This document shows positions 9,420-23,195 of a DNA stretch of 64,000 nt, piece after piece. The notes under the pieces were generated by a model, which was not told where the DNA came from, ran no database searches, and saw only the letters and a list, made by a program, of their open reading frames with translations. This stretch comes from Candidula unifasciata. Taxonomy: Eukaryota; Mollusca; Gastropoda; Stylommatophora; Geomitridae. Made by a program: the position numbers and the translations under genes. Location of the stretch: positions 220,001 through 284,000 of the forward strand of contig CAJHNH020000819.1 in NCBI GenBank assembly GCA_905116865.2, written 5' to 3'. Position 1 is the stretch's first letter. Every line of letters starts with the position of its first letter.

Positions 9420-12400
9420 GCCTTGCAGACTTTCCTCGGTTAAACAATGTGTATATGGTTCATTTACTAAATTATTTCGTTTCTTTTAGAGTTTTGCCAG
9501 CTATAGAATCGCTACAGTGATACTTTTTCTTTGCCCCTGTTGAAGAAACAGGAAACAGAATGTATCATTTTTGTGTTACGCATGCGTAAAGATGATATGA
9601 TGATTTTTTTTTCCCTATCTTTGCTTTTGAGATTGTCTTTTGCGCCAAGTTCAAACGATACAGTTTCTTTTAAAGCTGTCTCTATGGGGAAAGAAGTAGA
9701 ACATATTAATCTAAACAAAAAGTTGTAAGGGGACATGGAGGCAAAGTTCAGCGTTCAGTGGGCAATTTAAAGGCGCGTCAGGAAGAAGTATTTCACACAC
9801 AAATGACGGAATTAAGGCTTGAGATTTTACTGAGAATTATGTGAACGGGATTGGCATCCCCATTCGTTAAACAGCATGAAAACGACACATTGTAAATTTA
9901 TAGTGCATCCGTCCATAAAAATGAGACAGTGTATTTTGCGTACATTAAACACACTAAGTGAACACTACATCTGTTATTTTTGCTTTCGCTCTGTGTGGTT
10001 CAATAATATTATGAATTACTGTTACATAATGGGATTAAAACTAACTATGTGTTCGCTGGAGATCATTCTATAGGCTTGGTGGATGATATACAAGGGGGAA
10101 AGTAGCAGAAAATAGGAAAGGTGGTGGTGGTGGTGGTGGTGGGGGGGGGGGTGGGTGGAGAAGAAGAGAAATGCGTTTTATTGCTCGCTTCTGTGTATCT
10201 AGTGCCCACAGTGGGTCTCTTTTAGCCCGCGAAATGAGTCTCTCCCCACGCATGAGAGTATGACCCTGCTTCCAGTGGCAGTAACAGTGCTAGGCTCAAA
10301 ACAGCATTACCCTTCACATGATCCCATCAACATCAGTTTTCTGTCCGTTAGGTGACTTTGTTTCTTTTTCTTCTTTCTTTCTCTATGATATTCGTGGCAA
10401 CTCTTTTTGTGTGTACATAGTTTATTTGAATTGTTTCTGATCCCTGACTCAGTTCAGCCAATCCGTGCAAACACGTCTGCTCTACAACAGAAAGTAGAGG
10501 CTCACAACCATCGAATCTTTACTTCTGAATTCGTACACATTTATGTCAACGATACAGAATGTGCATGGCTTGTGTTGTTATGAGACCTTGCTGCTTGAAA
10601 ACTGCGCTAGATGTTGTTTTGTAGGCTCACATATTCGTTTTACACCTACTTTGTCTATTGCAGTTAGTTTTACACGTAATCTGGACACTAAAACATGATG
10701 ATGGAAGTTTAAGTTCATTTTTAACAGCGTATTCCAGACGCACGTTTTACGCTGGGTTACAGAACGGTGGATTTTTACAGGGAAAACGTTTGCAGTGAAG
10801 TGTATAAATACGAGTAGAGGAGCAGGGTAAACATCTTGTCAAAAAGAATACGTGAAGTCATTTTTTGGAACATTTTTATGAGTTTCAAAAAATAATCACT
10901 GAAAGTTGATAAAGTAAAACTATTTTGTACTCAGTTATTTAATTCTGGGTTTTCAGTGAAAATAATAATAATTATTATCATCATCATCTAGTATTTGGTT
11001 GTCTCTTTAAAAAAAAAAAAAAAAAGAGGGCTCGGGAATATTGAATGGAATCAGATCTAGTACAGCCAGAACGTTAAATATGTTACCTGGCCCAGGTGTT
11101 TAGAATACAGCTGCAGTTAAATTATTAGTATTTAAAAGCTAAAAAATACAAGAATTATGGTTTTTTTTTAAACTGCAACATAAAATCTACAACACACAAT
11201 GAATTATTAGGAGAATAATAAACTTTCTAACTGAACATATAGGTTGTAGTTGTCAGGTAATAAACTCGGCTGATGCCAAAACTTACAAGACTGGTGCCAG
11301 TTAAGAATGAAAATTCTCAACCTGCATATTTATTTTCGGGGTTTACCGTTATGTGTACATGTACTGTTTTCAATCTTGAGATGTTAATCTTGCGGACGGC
11401 GACCTTAAAGGGACAAGTCGCAATTGCAACAAGAGTCCCACCCTCAGAGTGGACAGTGCATTACGTTATAACTGTAAAGGTGTCGTAAAATAAGGGAGTT
11501 ATACTGTTAAATGTTTTTTTTTTTTTAAATTTGATCCAGTGACCGCCAAATTTTTTTTTAACCCACAAAGTACTGCAGGGTACACCGAGAAAGTACGGGT
11601 GCTCCAGTTAAAACATCTTTGCTGGTTACACAGATTAGTATGGATGTGATTCTTGGTCCCAAGGGTAACCAAAACTTGAGGCATCAGCCCAGAGGAAGAA
11701 ACAGACGACAATCCTAATAAAAACGATTAGTGTTGAATGAGTTAACTGATATTTTAAGTACATTTGACGAATAAAGTATGGAGCCTGAAGCCAGGTGTAG
11801 AATCTGCTGTATTTTCCAGTTCCTTGTGTCTTTCCTTCGGTGCATACACATGTTTCAGTGGCTTTTGTGTGTGTTGATTTTTCTCTCTATGTATATATGG
11901 AGTAGTCAGTCTCTCGCAGATCAGAACACGTAAAATAAGGATGGTGACATATTAAAATTCTATATATCTCTAAGCTGGGATTGTTTGTTTGGCGTGAATT
12001 TATTTTTGAGTTGTGATTTCTGTTGTAATTGTTGTCGGTTTTGTTATTGTTACTGTTTTGCTGTTGTTAGTGGTGTTGCTGGTCTTTAGAGTACTGCTCG
12101 GGCTTTGTGGAGCTTCATCCCTGTCCTAAATTGGTCTTGGAATCAAATGGAGAGGCAGTAGCTACAGGGACGTGTAAGTTAAAAATCTTTTCGTCAGCTG
12201 ACGTAGGCGAGGGCGCCACGGGCGGCCTCTGGCGGTGGGAACATTATCTTGTGTTACTGAATAGTGTTACTGAACATTAAGCTACCAGTGCCAAACATGG
12301 ACACTATCTAAAGCCCATATACGCAAAATTACCACCTGCGAGATGAAGTACCTTAGAAAAGCAGCCAACCTAACCATACGAGATCGAGTGAATAATGAAA

Positions 12401-13763
12401 CTATCAGGCAAATTGAGGGAACGACACCTTGTACTAGATTCATCGAGAAACAGCAGATCAAGTGGGTTGGTCATCGTTAGAATGCAGCAAGATCAAATAC
12501 CATCACAAGCACTACATCTCAGAAGATCAACTACAAGAGCAAGAGGACGGCCGCGGAAAATGGATAGACAACATTAAAGACACTCTACGCTTTTACGGCA
12601 TGACAATAGCCAGTGGCAGCCAACGTGTACTGGATCGCAAATTATTCCTCCCCACGCCGCTTAACGGCAGAAGTGGTTTATGATGATGACTGAATAGTTA
12701 CTGTCTGCCTCAGACTGGACAATCCCCATCCAGTAAAGTGGTAATTTGCCACTTCCTTTGTGCAGTTAATTGGTACTTGAAGCTGCAGCAAATCAGAATT
12801 ACGTGCCTGTTAAAACAAATGAACCACTAAAATAAAATAAAATAAAAATATAAACCGGCTGACAACCTGTAATGCCAGGACTGTGTGTCGAAGGTTCTCC
12901 ATTGATCCTATTAAAGTTACGAGAACAATTGAGCAGTTGAAAGATACAAGACAAAAAATAGCTCACTCAGAAAAGTATGGAGAATGCGTTATATTGTTTT
13001 GAGAATTGTTAGCAAAATACGGGCAGGTGGTATTCATTCGCCACAGGTGCCGAACTGAACAGACTTGATATAGCTGACTCACGAGAGACATTAGAGAACT
13101 GCATAGATGGGACGATAAGTAAGGCAGTAGGGACAAATACAACATTGATTGCAGACAGGTTAAGAGCGAAGCGATGTTATGGCAAAAAGGAGATCTAAAT
13201 CGCATGCGTTTATTGTGAAGGACTCGTTTTAACACAAGCTGGTCTTGTAGATTATTCATTTAAAGATCGTCTTCATCGCACATCGGACATGATGATGAGT
13301 GCTCCTATCTCCTCCTGAGTATGTCTCCAAGTGTTTTTAGGCTAACAACTCCAAATATGTTCTGGCTTATGTAATGACGGGTGGCTTTCACATGGATTTC
13401 CCTGTCTCGCTGCTCCGGTTGGTACACCTAGGGTATGCAGTCTATTCAGTGAAAAATAGTTTTCCTTGAAACATTTAGAGGCAGACAGAATCAACGGTCC
13501 GAGAGAGTGTACATCCAAGGCGATAGTCAGAGCATAATGAAAATCCATTGAAGTCATTATTCATTGTAGAGACGGCACCTGTTATACTGACTGACAAACC
13601 TAATATGACTAGAAAGCTCAACAGAAAAGGGAGTGGGGGATGTAAAAACTACAAATTTAAAACCCAATTTTTTTCACCAAAGTCTTCATCAACGAATAAA
13701 ACAACAAGAAGAATCTCATGTCCCAGCCCAGAACGAGGAAATCTCTCATAAAATAAATAAAAC
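9420..13763. other. Intergenic region between two convergent genes
   Basis: This probably contains the calponin 3' UTR. AATAAA hexamers on the plus strand occur at 11217-11222, 11259-11264 and 11770-11775, with no evidence for which is used. A (GGT)n/G run lies at 10120-10158, an A17 run near 11010, and a LINE relic at 12270-12680. No coding sequence is supported. Confidence 0.6.
12270..12680 (+). pseudogene. Decayed LINE ORF2 3' fragment
   Basis: Scattered frames give MKYLRKAAN, IEKQQIKWVGH and RARGRPRKMD, the C-terminal WLGH/GRPR region of LINE polyproteins. The sequence is broken by several stops and shifts and is related to the piece at 29210-29560. Confidence 0.6.
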
Positions 13764-13769
13764 TTTATT
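13764..13769 (-). terminator. Candidate poly(A) signal AATAAA of the Ig/FN3 gene
   Basis: Read on the minus strand, AATAAA lies about 140 bases after the stop codon at 13909-13911. A second hexamer at 13889-13894 is only 15-20 bases after the stop and seems less likely. Confidence 0.45.
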
Positions 13770-13794
13770 CTAATTAGACAAGCGTTACAAGTGA

Positions 13795-13796
<2 letters not shown>

Positions 13797-13843
<47 letters not shown>
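13797..13843. repeat. Poly-C run, 47 bases
   Basis: An uninterrupted homopolymer lies in the presumed 3' UTR of the Ig/FN3 gene. Its exact length is doubtful in any assembly. Confidence 0.9.
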
Positions 13844-13845
<2 letters not shown>

Positions 13846-13908
13846 AAAAAAATTAAACAAATTACAATGAACTGTAAACAAACACGGTTTTATTGTATTA
13901 TTCAAAAA

Positions 13909-14234
13909 CTATATAAGCAAGAACAAACCCGAAAACAAAACAACCAAACACACAAGGCACGAACACTGAGATAAACATGACCTCTGTCCCGGAAGTACAA
14001 TCATAGCGCTGTTGTGAGATGCCGTGACCTCCAACGATATTTGTAAACTTTTGTTTCGGGAATATTCTAAGGTGTCTCCGTGGTTGTATTCTGTGTTGTT
14101 TGGGTTATGATTCCTCCCCGGGCTGCTGCTGTTGGAGGAATTGAGCTGTGGGTTGTAGCTTTCTTCTCCTGCTTCTAAGATGCAAGTGGGTTTCTTTGCT
14201 GGTGGTTGTAATGAAGCTTTGTCAAGTGGCATTT
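13909..14234 (-). CDS. Ig/FN3 gene exon 10: Ser/Asn-rich stalk and GPI-type tail
   Basis: It begins after ttctttcttcatccatag in the required phase. It reads MPLDKASLQPPAKKPTCILE, then a Ser/Asn/Pro-rich stretch with potential N-glycosylation sites. It ends SCLVCLVVLFSGLFLLI and stop at 13911-13909. The open frame extends upstream to 14373, but that part is the intron's polypyrimidine region. No orthologous sequence confirms this exon; phase and tail composition support it. Confidence 0.75.
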
Positions 14235-14757
14235 CTATGGATGAAGAAAGAAGGAGTGAAGGTTTTTTTTTTCTTCTTTTACTTATGTATGTTAACGGTG
14301 GACAGACAGCTGAACATTGGATGTGATATCTGGAGACTTTACTGGATAGAGTATCCATCGGAAAAGTGGACATTTGTAGGGAATTGTTTCCATGTGGTTT
14401 TATGGCCCTATATTAGAGACAAAAATGAATAGACCCGCTGTGCCTAACAAGCATGTCGTAAAATGCAACTAATTATGTGTGTTAACTTCATATTGGGTGT
14501 GCGTCTGCCTGAAAGGTGAGTAATGAAGAGTCTGCCTAGAAAAAGTTATGATCTGTAAAGCCAATGTGCGCACAAAACTCTAACTCTATAATAAGACCAA
14601 ATTTAGTAGTGGAAAAAACACCAAAACTGAACGCCCTAATTTACAACCTGTGAAAGCTTAGAAGAAGAAGAAGAAGAAGAAGAAGAAGAAGAAGAAGAAG
14701 AAGAAGAAGAAGAAGAAGAAAGACGAAAAGTAAAAAGAAGAAGAAGAAAAAGAAGAA

Positions 14758-14788
<31 letters not shown>

Positions 14789-14876
14789 AAGAAGAAGAAG
14801 AGAAGAAGAAGAAGAAGAAGAAGAAGAAGAAGAAGAAGAAGAAACCGAAAAAGAAGAAGAAGAAGAAGAAGAAAAG

Positions 14877-14908
<32 letters not shown>

Positions 14909-17115
14909 AGAAGAAGAAGAAGAAGAAGAAGAAGAAGAAGAAGAAGAAGAATAAGAAGAAGACGACGAAAAAGAAGAAGAAGAAGAAAAAGAAGAAGAAG
15001 GGGGAGGAGGGGGGGGAAGAGGAAGGAGGAGGAGGGGAAGAAGAAGAAGAAGAAGGAGGAGGAGGAGGGGGGAAGAGGAAGGAGGAGGAGGGGAAGAGGA
15101 AGGAGGAGGAGGGGAAGAAGAAGAAGAAGAAGAAGAAGAAGAAGAAGAAGAAGAAGAAGAAGAAGAAGAAGAAGAAGAAGAAGAAGAAGAAGAAGAAGAA
15201 GAAGAAGAAGACGACGACGACGAAAAGGAAGAATACGACGACGAAAAGGAAGAAGAAGAAGAAGAAGAAGAAGAAGAAGAAGAAGAAGAAGAAGAAGAAG
15301 AAGAAGAAGAAGAAGAAGAAGGGGAGGAGGAGAAGGAGGAGAAGGAGGAGGGTCAGATCGATGTAAACTACCTCTGTTGACAATAATGGTTGTCGATGGA
15401 CCAGATCCCACGATGTTTCTGGCTTGAACCGTGACTAGGTAATCCCTGCCGCCACTGATGTCCAGCAATTTCACAGTGGCTTTCCCTTGATCGTCGACAT
15501 CTGCAATACAGAGGTCAGCGAAACGTGATGATGATGATGACCCTACTATATTCTTCTTCTTCTTCTTTCTTCTTCTTCTTCTTCTTCTTCTTCTTCTTCT
15601 TCTTCTTCTTCTTCTTCTGTTTCATCATCATTATCATCATTATCATCATCATCATCATATTCTTCTTCTTTTTCTTCTTTCTCCTCCTCTTCTTCTTCTT
15701 TTTCTGCTTCTTCTTCTTTTTCTTCTTCTTCTGCTTTTTCTTCTTCATCAGCATTATCATTTTCCTATTCCCATCACCCTACCTCACTACTCTTCCTCCA
15801 CCCTTTCTTCTCTTTCTTCGTTAATTGAGCGACGCAGCGAGAATTTAACTCAGACTTCCAGAGCAGAAGGCTAACGGCTAGACCACTTCGCCACGATTTC
15901 TCCACTCCCTTTTCCCTTTTTTTAAACCCGAACATCATTTTACAGCATGTTTATTTCTGCAGCCTAGCTGAGATCCTCAGTCTAGGTTTTGTCAGTCCAG
16001 CAAAAGTCACAGTCAGCATAATTTCAAATTTTTTTTTTTCTGTTTGTTTTGTATATTAAATTGTTGCCCCCATCTCCCACCCTGCTCTTTCTTTAAGGTT
16101 TCGTTTCGCAATAGCTCCTCCTGTCTATGTTGTTTTTTCTTTCCTGTTTTGTATTTCTTGTGCCCCGCTTACGTTGTCGCAGGTTTTGTACCTCTTTACA
16201 AATAAAAAAAAATAAAACACTCTGCGGTAGACATGTTTGGTTGCAACTCTACACTTGTAACCACGCGCACCGTGAGCTTTATGGTGGTACTTTATTTTTA
16301 ATTCAATCCAAAGAAAATCCCGGCGTTTCTGTAAATCTCTAATCTTCTAGGGGTATTATGGGTTTAGATTATGGTTAGGGTTATTGGGTGTCTATGATAC
16401 TACAACTAACTCTGACCCCTAACCCATAACACCCTTTGGACTTTCCCCGTACCTCCAAGATTGTCTTTATTGAGGTAAATTAAAAATAAAGTAATTTGTA
16501 ACCATCACTTTTGATTTGTTGAATCTATCCGTGTTGTCTCCACAATGGAGGCTGGCTAGAGTGTACTACTGCTGTCATTCAACACATTAGGGGCGAAGGC
16601 TTATTCTCATCCACGGAGCAGCTTTCATATCACAGACGAAAAACACTGACAGCGGTTCGTTTTGAACTCTTTCACTCCCATGCACTTGTTACGTGAACCC
16701 ATTCTACTGCCTAGATTTGACCATAAAAGAATTGGTCTGGGCGTGATCAAAAGAAAATCTATATAGAAGAAGAAGTCAAATTAATTATTAAGATACAAGA
16801 GGTTAACACGGTATCTAATGATAATATGTATAGTGAAGAGATCACATTTTTATGGTATAAAAAAGAAACTTATTGTGCATTCGTAGGTGCTGAAAGAGTT
16901 AATAAACTGTCAGCGTTTTCATACCATAATTTTTTTTTTCATGTTGAGATCTGTGGCTTAGGCGTTGCGAGCGTGCTTCGTGATGCCGCAGTGCCGGGTT
17001 CGATCCAAGCTGTGGGCGGGTTGTCTTGCGTTGGTTTCGACAGTAGTACCAAGAGCTGACCGTTTAGAGGCAATGACAAACTACTGAACGCAGAGGAGCG
17101 ACTAAGTAAGTGAGT

Positions 17116-17194
<79 letters not shown>

Positions 17195-20100
17195 GTCCGA
17201 ATGTCCTTATCAAGCTGGAAATATATGGTAATAACACTTGCCTGCCGTGTGCTCATTAACAGGAGTCTTTCCATCATTCTCCGCGTACCATCTGTAGGAT
17301 ACAAGCACCTGTGTTGCTGTTGGAGAATCTTCTTTAGGAGGCACTGCTACAGATAATGAGACCTCATCAGGGCCAGAGATGAATGGCAGAATCTCTACCT
17401 CAGGAGGAGGAACTGGAATTTAAAGCACATACAGTTTCAACCACTGAGATCAATACCTCGTCTCGTTGATTACTATCTTATATAGGGTGTGTACTACACA
17501 GAATCTATAACCGCGCATAACTCACAACTACTGAACAGAATCTACAACAACGCAGAACTTATAACTGGTGAACAGAGCCTACAATCACACATAACTTACA
17601 ACTAGTGATCAGAGCCTACAACCACACATAACTTACAACTACTAAACAGAATCTACAACCACACATAACTTACAACTAGTGAACAGAATCTACAACCACA
17701 CATAACTTACAACTAGTGAACAGAATCTACAACCACACATAACTTACAACTGGTGAAGAGAATCTACAACCACACATAACTTACAACTAGTGAGCAGAAC
17801 CTACAACCACACATAACTCAAAACTACTAAACAGAATCTACAACCACACATAACTTACAACTAGTGAACATAATCTACAACCACACATAACTTACAGCTA
17901 CCGAACAGAATCTACAACCACACATAACTTACAACTGGTGAACATAATCTATAACCACACATAACTTACAACTACTGAACAGAATCTACAACCACACATA
18001 ACTTACAGCCAGTGAACAGAATCTACAACCACACAAAACTTACAACTAGTGAACAGAATCTACAACCACACATAACTTACAACTACTGAACAGAATCTAC
18101 AACCACACATAACTTACAGCCAGTGAACAGAATCTACAACCACACATAACTTACAACTAGTGAACAGAATCTACAACCACACATAACTTAAAACTACTGA
18201 ACAGAATCTAAAACCACAAATAACTTACAACTACTAAACAGAATCTACAACCACACATAACTCACAACTGGTGAACAGAGTCTATAACCACACATAACTT
18301 ACAACTGGTGAACAGAATCTAAAACCACAAATAACTTACAACTACCGAACAGAATCTACAACCACACATAACTCACAACTGGTGAACAGAGTCTATAACC
18401 ACACATAACTTACAACTGGTGAACAGAATCTATAACCACGCAAAACTTACAACTACTGAACAGAATCTACAACCACACATAACTTACAGCCAGTGAACAG
18501 ATTCTACAACCACACAAAACTTACAACTACTGAACAGAATCTACAACCACACAAAACTTACAACTACTGAACAGAATCTACAACCACACATAACTTACAG
18601 CCAGTGAACAGAATCTACAACCACGCAAAACTTACAACTACTGAACAGAATCTACAACCACACATAACTTACAACTACTGAACAGAATCTTCAACCATAC
18701 ATAACTTACAACTACTGAAAAGAATCTACAACCACACATAACTTACAACTACTGAACAGAATCTACAACCACACATCACTTACAACTACTGAACATAATC
18801 TACAACCACACATAACTTACAACTACCGAACAGAATCTACAACCACACATAACTTACAACTACTGAACATAATCTTCAGCGATACAGAACTTACAACTAC
18901 TGAACAGAATTTACAACCATACATAACTTACAACTACTGAACAGAATCTTCAACCATACATAACTTACAACTACTGAACAGAATCTTCAGCCATACAGAA
19001 CTTACAACTACTGAACAGAATCTTCAACCATACATAACTTACAACCAGTGAACAGAATCTACAACCACGCATAACTTACAACTACTGAACAGAATCTACA
19101 ACCCCACATAACTTACAACTACTGAACAGAATCTTCAACCATACATAACTTACAACCAGTGAACAGAATCTACAACCACACATAACTTACAACTACTGAA
19201 CAGAATCTACAACCCCACATAACTTACAACCAGTGAACAGAATCTTCAACCATACATAACTTACAACTACTGAACAGAATCTACAACCATACAGAACTTA
19301 CAACTACTGAAAAGCGGCGTCAGTGGCTTAGGCGTTGCGAGTCTGACTCGTAATTCCAGTGTACTGCGAACGAAACCCACTGCTGGATGTGTGGATTTAT
19401 ATCATGGTAAGGGGTGTCGCAGGTCGACCCAGCCTCAAATGGGTACCAGGATGGCTGTCCTGGGGAAGTAAAGACGGCCGGCGTAATGCTGACAACATTA
19501 CACACCAAGTGCCGATTAGTCTGTAAAAGTATGGGTGCTCTTCGCTAAGCCTGATGCGCCAAAAGACGTGAAAAGGGATCTTTAATATTTTTCTTTCTTA
19601 CTGAACACGGCGTGATGCTGACCACATCACCCATCTTGTGCCGATTGGTTTATAAAAACATAGGTGTAGCCCTATATGCCCTATACGCATAGAGGCGTGG
19701 ATAAGGGTCCTTTACTTTTACTTACTTACTTACTGAATGAATGAATGAACAGAATCTACAACCACACTTATAACTTATAACTACCACATGTAATGTACAA
19801 CGACACACAACTTACAAATCTCACGGACAATAAAAGTATGCACAAGGATTTTCCCGAGGCTGTTTTCCGCACTACATGTGTAGTTACCTGGTCCACCTGT
19901 GTTTTTATCTTTGATCTGAAAACGTAATCGTTATACCGGTCTGTTCGTTTGACATAAATTAGAATGGTTATCTTTCTCACGTAAATTACGTTGAAACAAA
20001 ATGGACCCAATAGATAGGAACCGCAGTAGTATAACAGCTAGACCTGAAGTCGGGTTTTTTTTTTTTCCTTTGGCAAAATGACTGTGCCTTCCAGGTTGAC

Positions 20101-23100
20101 CCAGCTGAAAAAGGGGTACCATGTAAAATCCTGGGAAGTTAAGACAGCCGATTTGATATTGATCACATCACCAGTTGTCTTTAAAATGTGTCTACCATCA
20201 TATATCTGATATGCCACTGGCTTGAAAGGGCTACTTTACAATTTTTTTTTTTTTTCAACTCGCTAAACAGTTACTTCAGCAAGGGAGATGGAAACCCATG
20301 TGTCCTTCTCGACATCTGGCTCTGTCACCTCGGCTCTGAATAGCATTGCTCTCTGTGGTGCCCTATAAGCGGCTGGGCTCTCATGCGGGAGACCAGGGTT
20401 CGAATCCTCGGTAAAGTTGAAAAAGGGTGGGTGGGGGGGGGGTGGTTATCGGGGCAGTATAAAATCCTCACCTGCACAGTCGTAGCGACAGCACTAGCCA
20501 TGCGACCTTAAAACCTCAGGCTCAAAGATCCCCCCTCCTACACCGCAAAAGTGGTATAATAAAGCCAGTTAATGCCCAGTCTGGTGAAAATCTTATAGAG
20601 TGGCCAGGCCCTTTGATCTGTTGTTTACCTATAAAGTTCAGTATTGGTTCTCTTCCGACTCTTCTCTCGATACCATCGTTCCTAAGTTGATCTTTTCTTG
20701 TTACATTTAGCACAGTACGTAAACATTTTAATTCTGTTGTGATTATTTATTCCATGTACCAACAGATAAATATGTTAACAGGAAAGATGACACGTAACAG
20801 CACTGGATGTTTGATATCAAAGGACGGTGACTTATTAATGGGACATAGTAATATAATTAACAGATGGACAGAGTATATAGGGGAATTGTATGATGATAAT
20901 AGACCAGATGTAGAACTGCAGAACAACAATGATGGTCCACCAATAATGACTGCAGAAGTTGAGGATGCAATACATCATATGAAGAAAGGAAAAGCACCAG
21001 GGCCAGACAACATCTCACTGGAAGAAATCGAAGCACTGGGAAATTTTGGAATTGAAATAATAACTAAACTTTTAAATGATATTTATAACAGTGGGTATAT
21101 TCCAAATGACCTTTTAAAATCCATATTTATAGCTCTGCCGAAGAAACCAGGCACTTTAAAATGTGAAGACCATCGCACAATAAGTCTTATGAGTCACATG
21201 ACTAAGATTTTACTGAGAATAATTATGAGAAGAATAAGAAACAAAATTAAACCAGAAATCAGCGATGAACAATGTGGATTTGTAGAAGGAAAAGGTACAA
21301 ACAATGCCATATACATCCTAAAGGACATTGTCAGAAAGAGCTATAGAAGTAAAGACTGATTTGTACTTATGCTTCATAGACTATACAAAAGCATTTGACT
21401 GTGTGAAGCATGAAGAAGTAATCAAACTGTTAGAAAAATTAAACATTGATGGGAAAGATCTAAGAATAATAAAGAATATGTATTGGCAGCAAACAGCAGC
21501 TATAAGAATTAACAACTGTTTAGGTACATTTCAAAGCATAAAGATGGGCGTACGACAAGGATGTGTACTTTCACCTGATTTGTTTTCAATATACAGTGAA
21601 TATATTATGAGATCTTTAATTGATATACCCGGAATCGTGGTTGGTAGGCACAATATAAACAATTTACGTTATGCTGATGACACAGTGTTGATAGCAACAA
21701 GTCAGAAAGAATTACAGGAAATGATAGACATTGTGGTGTTAGAAAGTGGAAGAATGGGCCTCAGTTTGAATAATGGGAAGACAGAAGTAATGGTGGTATC
21801 AAAGAAACAAATTATTCCTAAATGTGTAATAAAAGTCAATGGTGTTATTTTAAGACAAGTACAGAAATTTAGGTATCTGGGCACATGGATAACATCAGAT
21901 GGAAGATGCATAACTGAAATAAGAAATAGAATTGGACAGGCAAAAACTGCATTTTATAAAATGAAAAACATCTTGTGCAATATATCCTTGTCATTGAGAG
22001 TTAGAAAAAAGAATCTTGCTTGCTACATACATCCAGTTTTAACATATGGATGTGAATCCTGGACAATCGGTAGGCAGGCCAAACAATTTTTAGAGGCCTC
22101 AGAGATGTGGTTTTACAGAAGAATGCTTAGAATACCTTGGACAGCCAAAAAGAGCAACCAAGAGGTTTTAAAAGAGGCGGGAGACCGAAGACAACTTATC
22201 ACTGACATCAGAAAGAGACAGTCATCATTTTTCGGCCATGTTATGAGAAGAGGGAAAATAGAACATGTTGTGACCACTGGAAAGATCTGTGGAAGGAGGG
22301 ATAGAGGAAGACAACGAGAGAAGATGCTTGACAGTCTTGTTGCATGGCATGGAGGTGTGTCGGCACACGAACTGATACATGCTGCAGGAGATCGCGGATT
22401 ATGGAGAGGCATGATCGCCCACGCCAGTCGGCAAGGCACGTGATGATGATGGTGATGGTGTGATTATTTACCTTCAGTTTTCTGAAGACAGTGCTCATGT
22501 TTGACATTGATAGCACCGCGTTGGTAAGAATATTGAGATCCGAGATGTCATTTTTTTTTTAAACCCGAACTTTTGAAGGATGTCCTTTCTGTGATTCTAA
22601 TATTTATAAATTGTAAGTGTGGCTATTAAAATCTAAAGGGTCCGTCGGAAACCCTCGAAAATAATAAGAGTTTGCAGGTTCTAGCTGCTTTAGAATCACT
22701 GGATTAATTAGTTGATTAATCATCTAATAAACCAATCTTGAGTTCAATGGATCGAATTAAGCGGTCAGTAATCAGTCACTTACCATGCAGGTAGATATTA
22801 TCTCTGAGCCACGAACCCACTCCTCTAGGGCAGTACAGGAGAAGCGCTGTCCGTCTCTGGTCCAGGTGATCTCTGGTAAATGATTTCCTGTGACTGCACA
22901 GGTGAGATTTGCGGTGTGTCCCAGCCACCAAGAAACTGGCTGTTGCGGTTGGTGGCTTGACACCACTTTTGGTGGAACTGGGGGAAATGTAGGTTTAGGT
23001 TTAGTTCACGTCAAGTGGTTGAAGGTTTAAGGTCACTAGGTGTAGGGTGTAATCGAAGCAACATTGAACTTGCCGATGTTGGGCAACTGCTTGGAGAGAG

Positions 23101-23125
23101 AACAAAAGAGAGAGAAAGAGAGAGA

Positions 23126-23195
<70 letters not shown>

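Noticed and set aside
14641..15474. 277- and 241-residue Leu/Phe frames on the minus strand
   Set aside because: They are translations of the GAA/TTC microsatellite. Only the FN3 portion at 15372-15500 is supported.
17500..19313. CRISPR-like regular repeats (also 31956, 53308 and 54425)
   Set aside because: Units are contiguous with no unique spacers, and the genome is eukaryotic. They are minisatellites.
22472..22552. Possible Ig3 second-half exon (NILTNAVLSMSNMSTVF) before a gtaaat donor
   Set aside because: No acceptor, no YxC motif and no Ig pattern. The correct exon with NYTCSAEN was found at 19816-19915.
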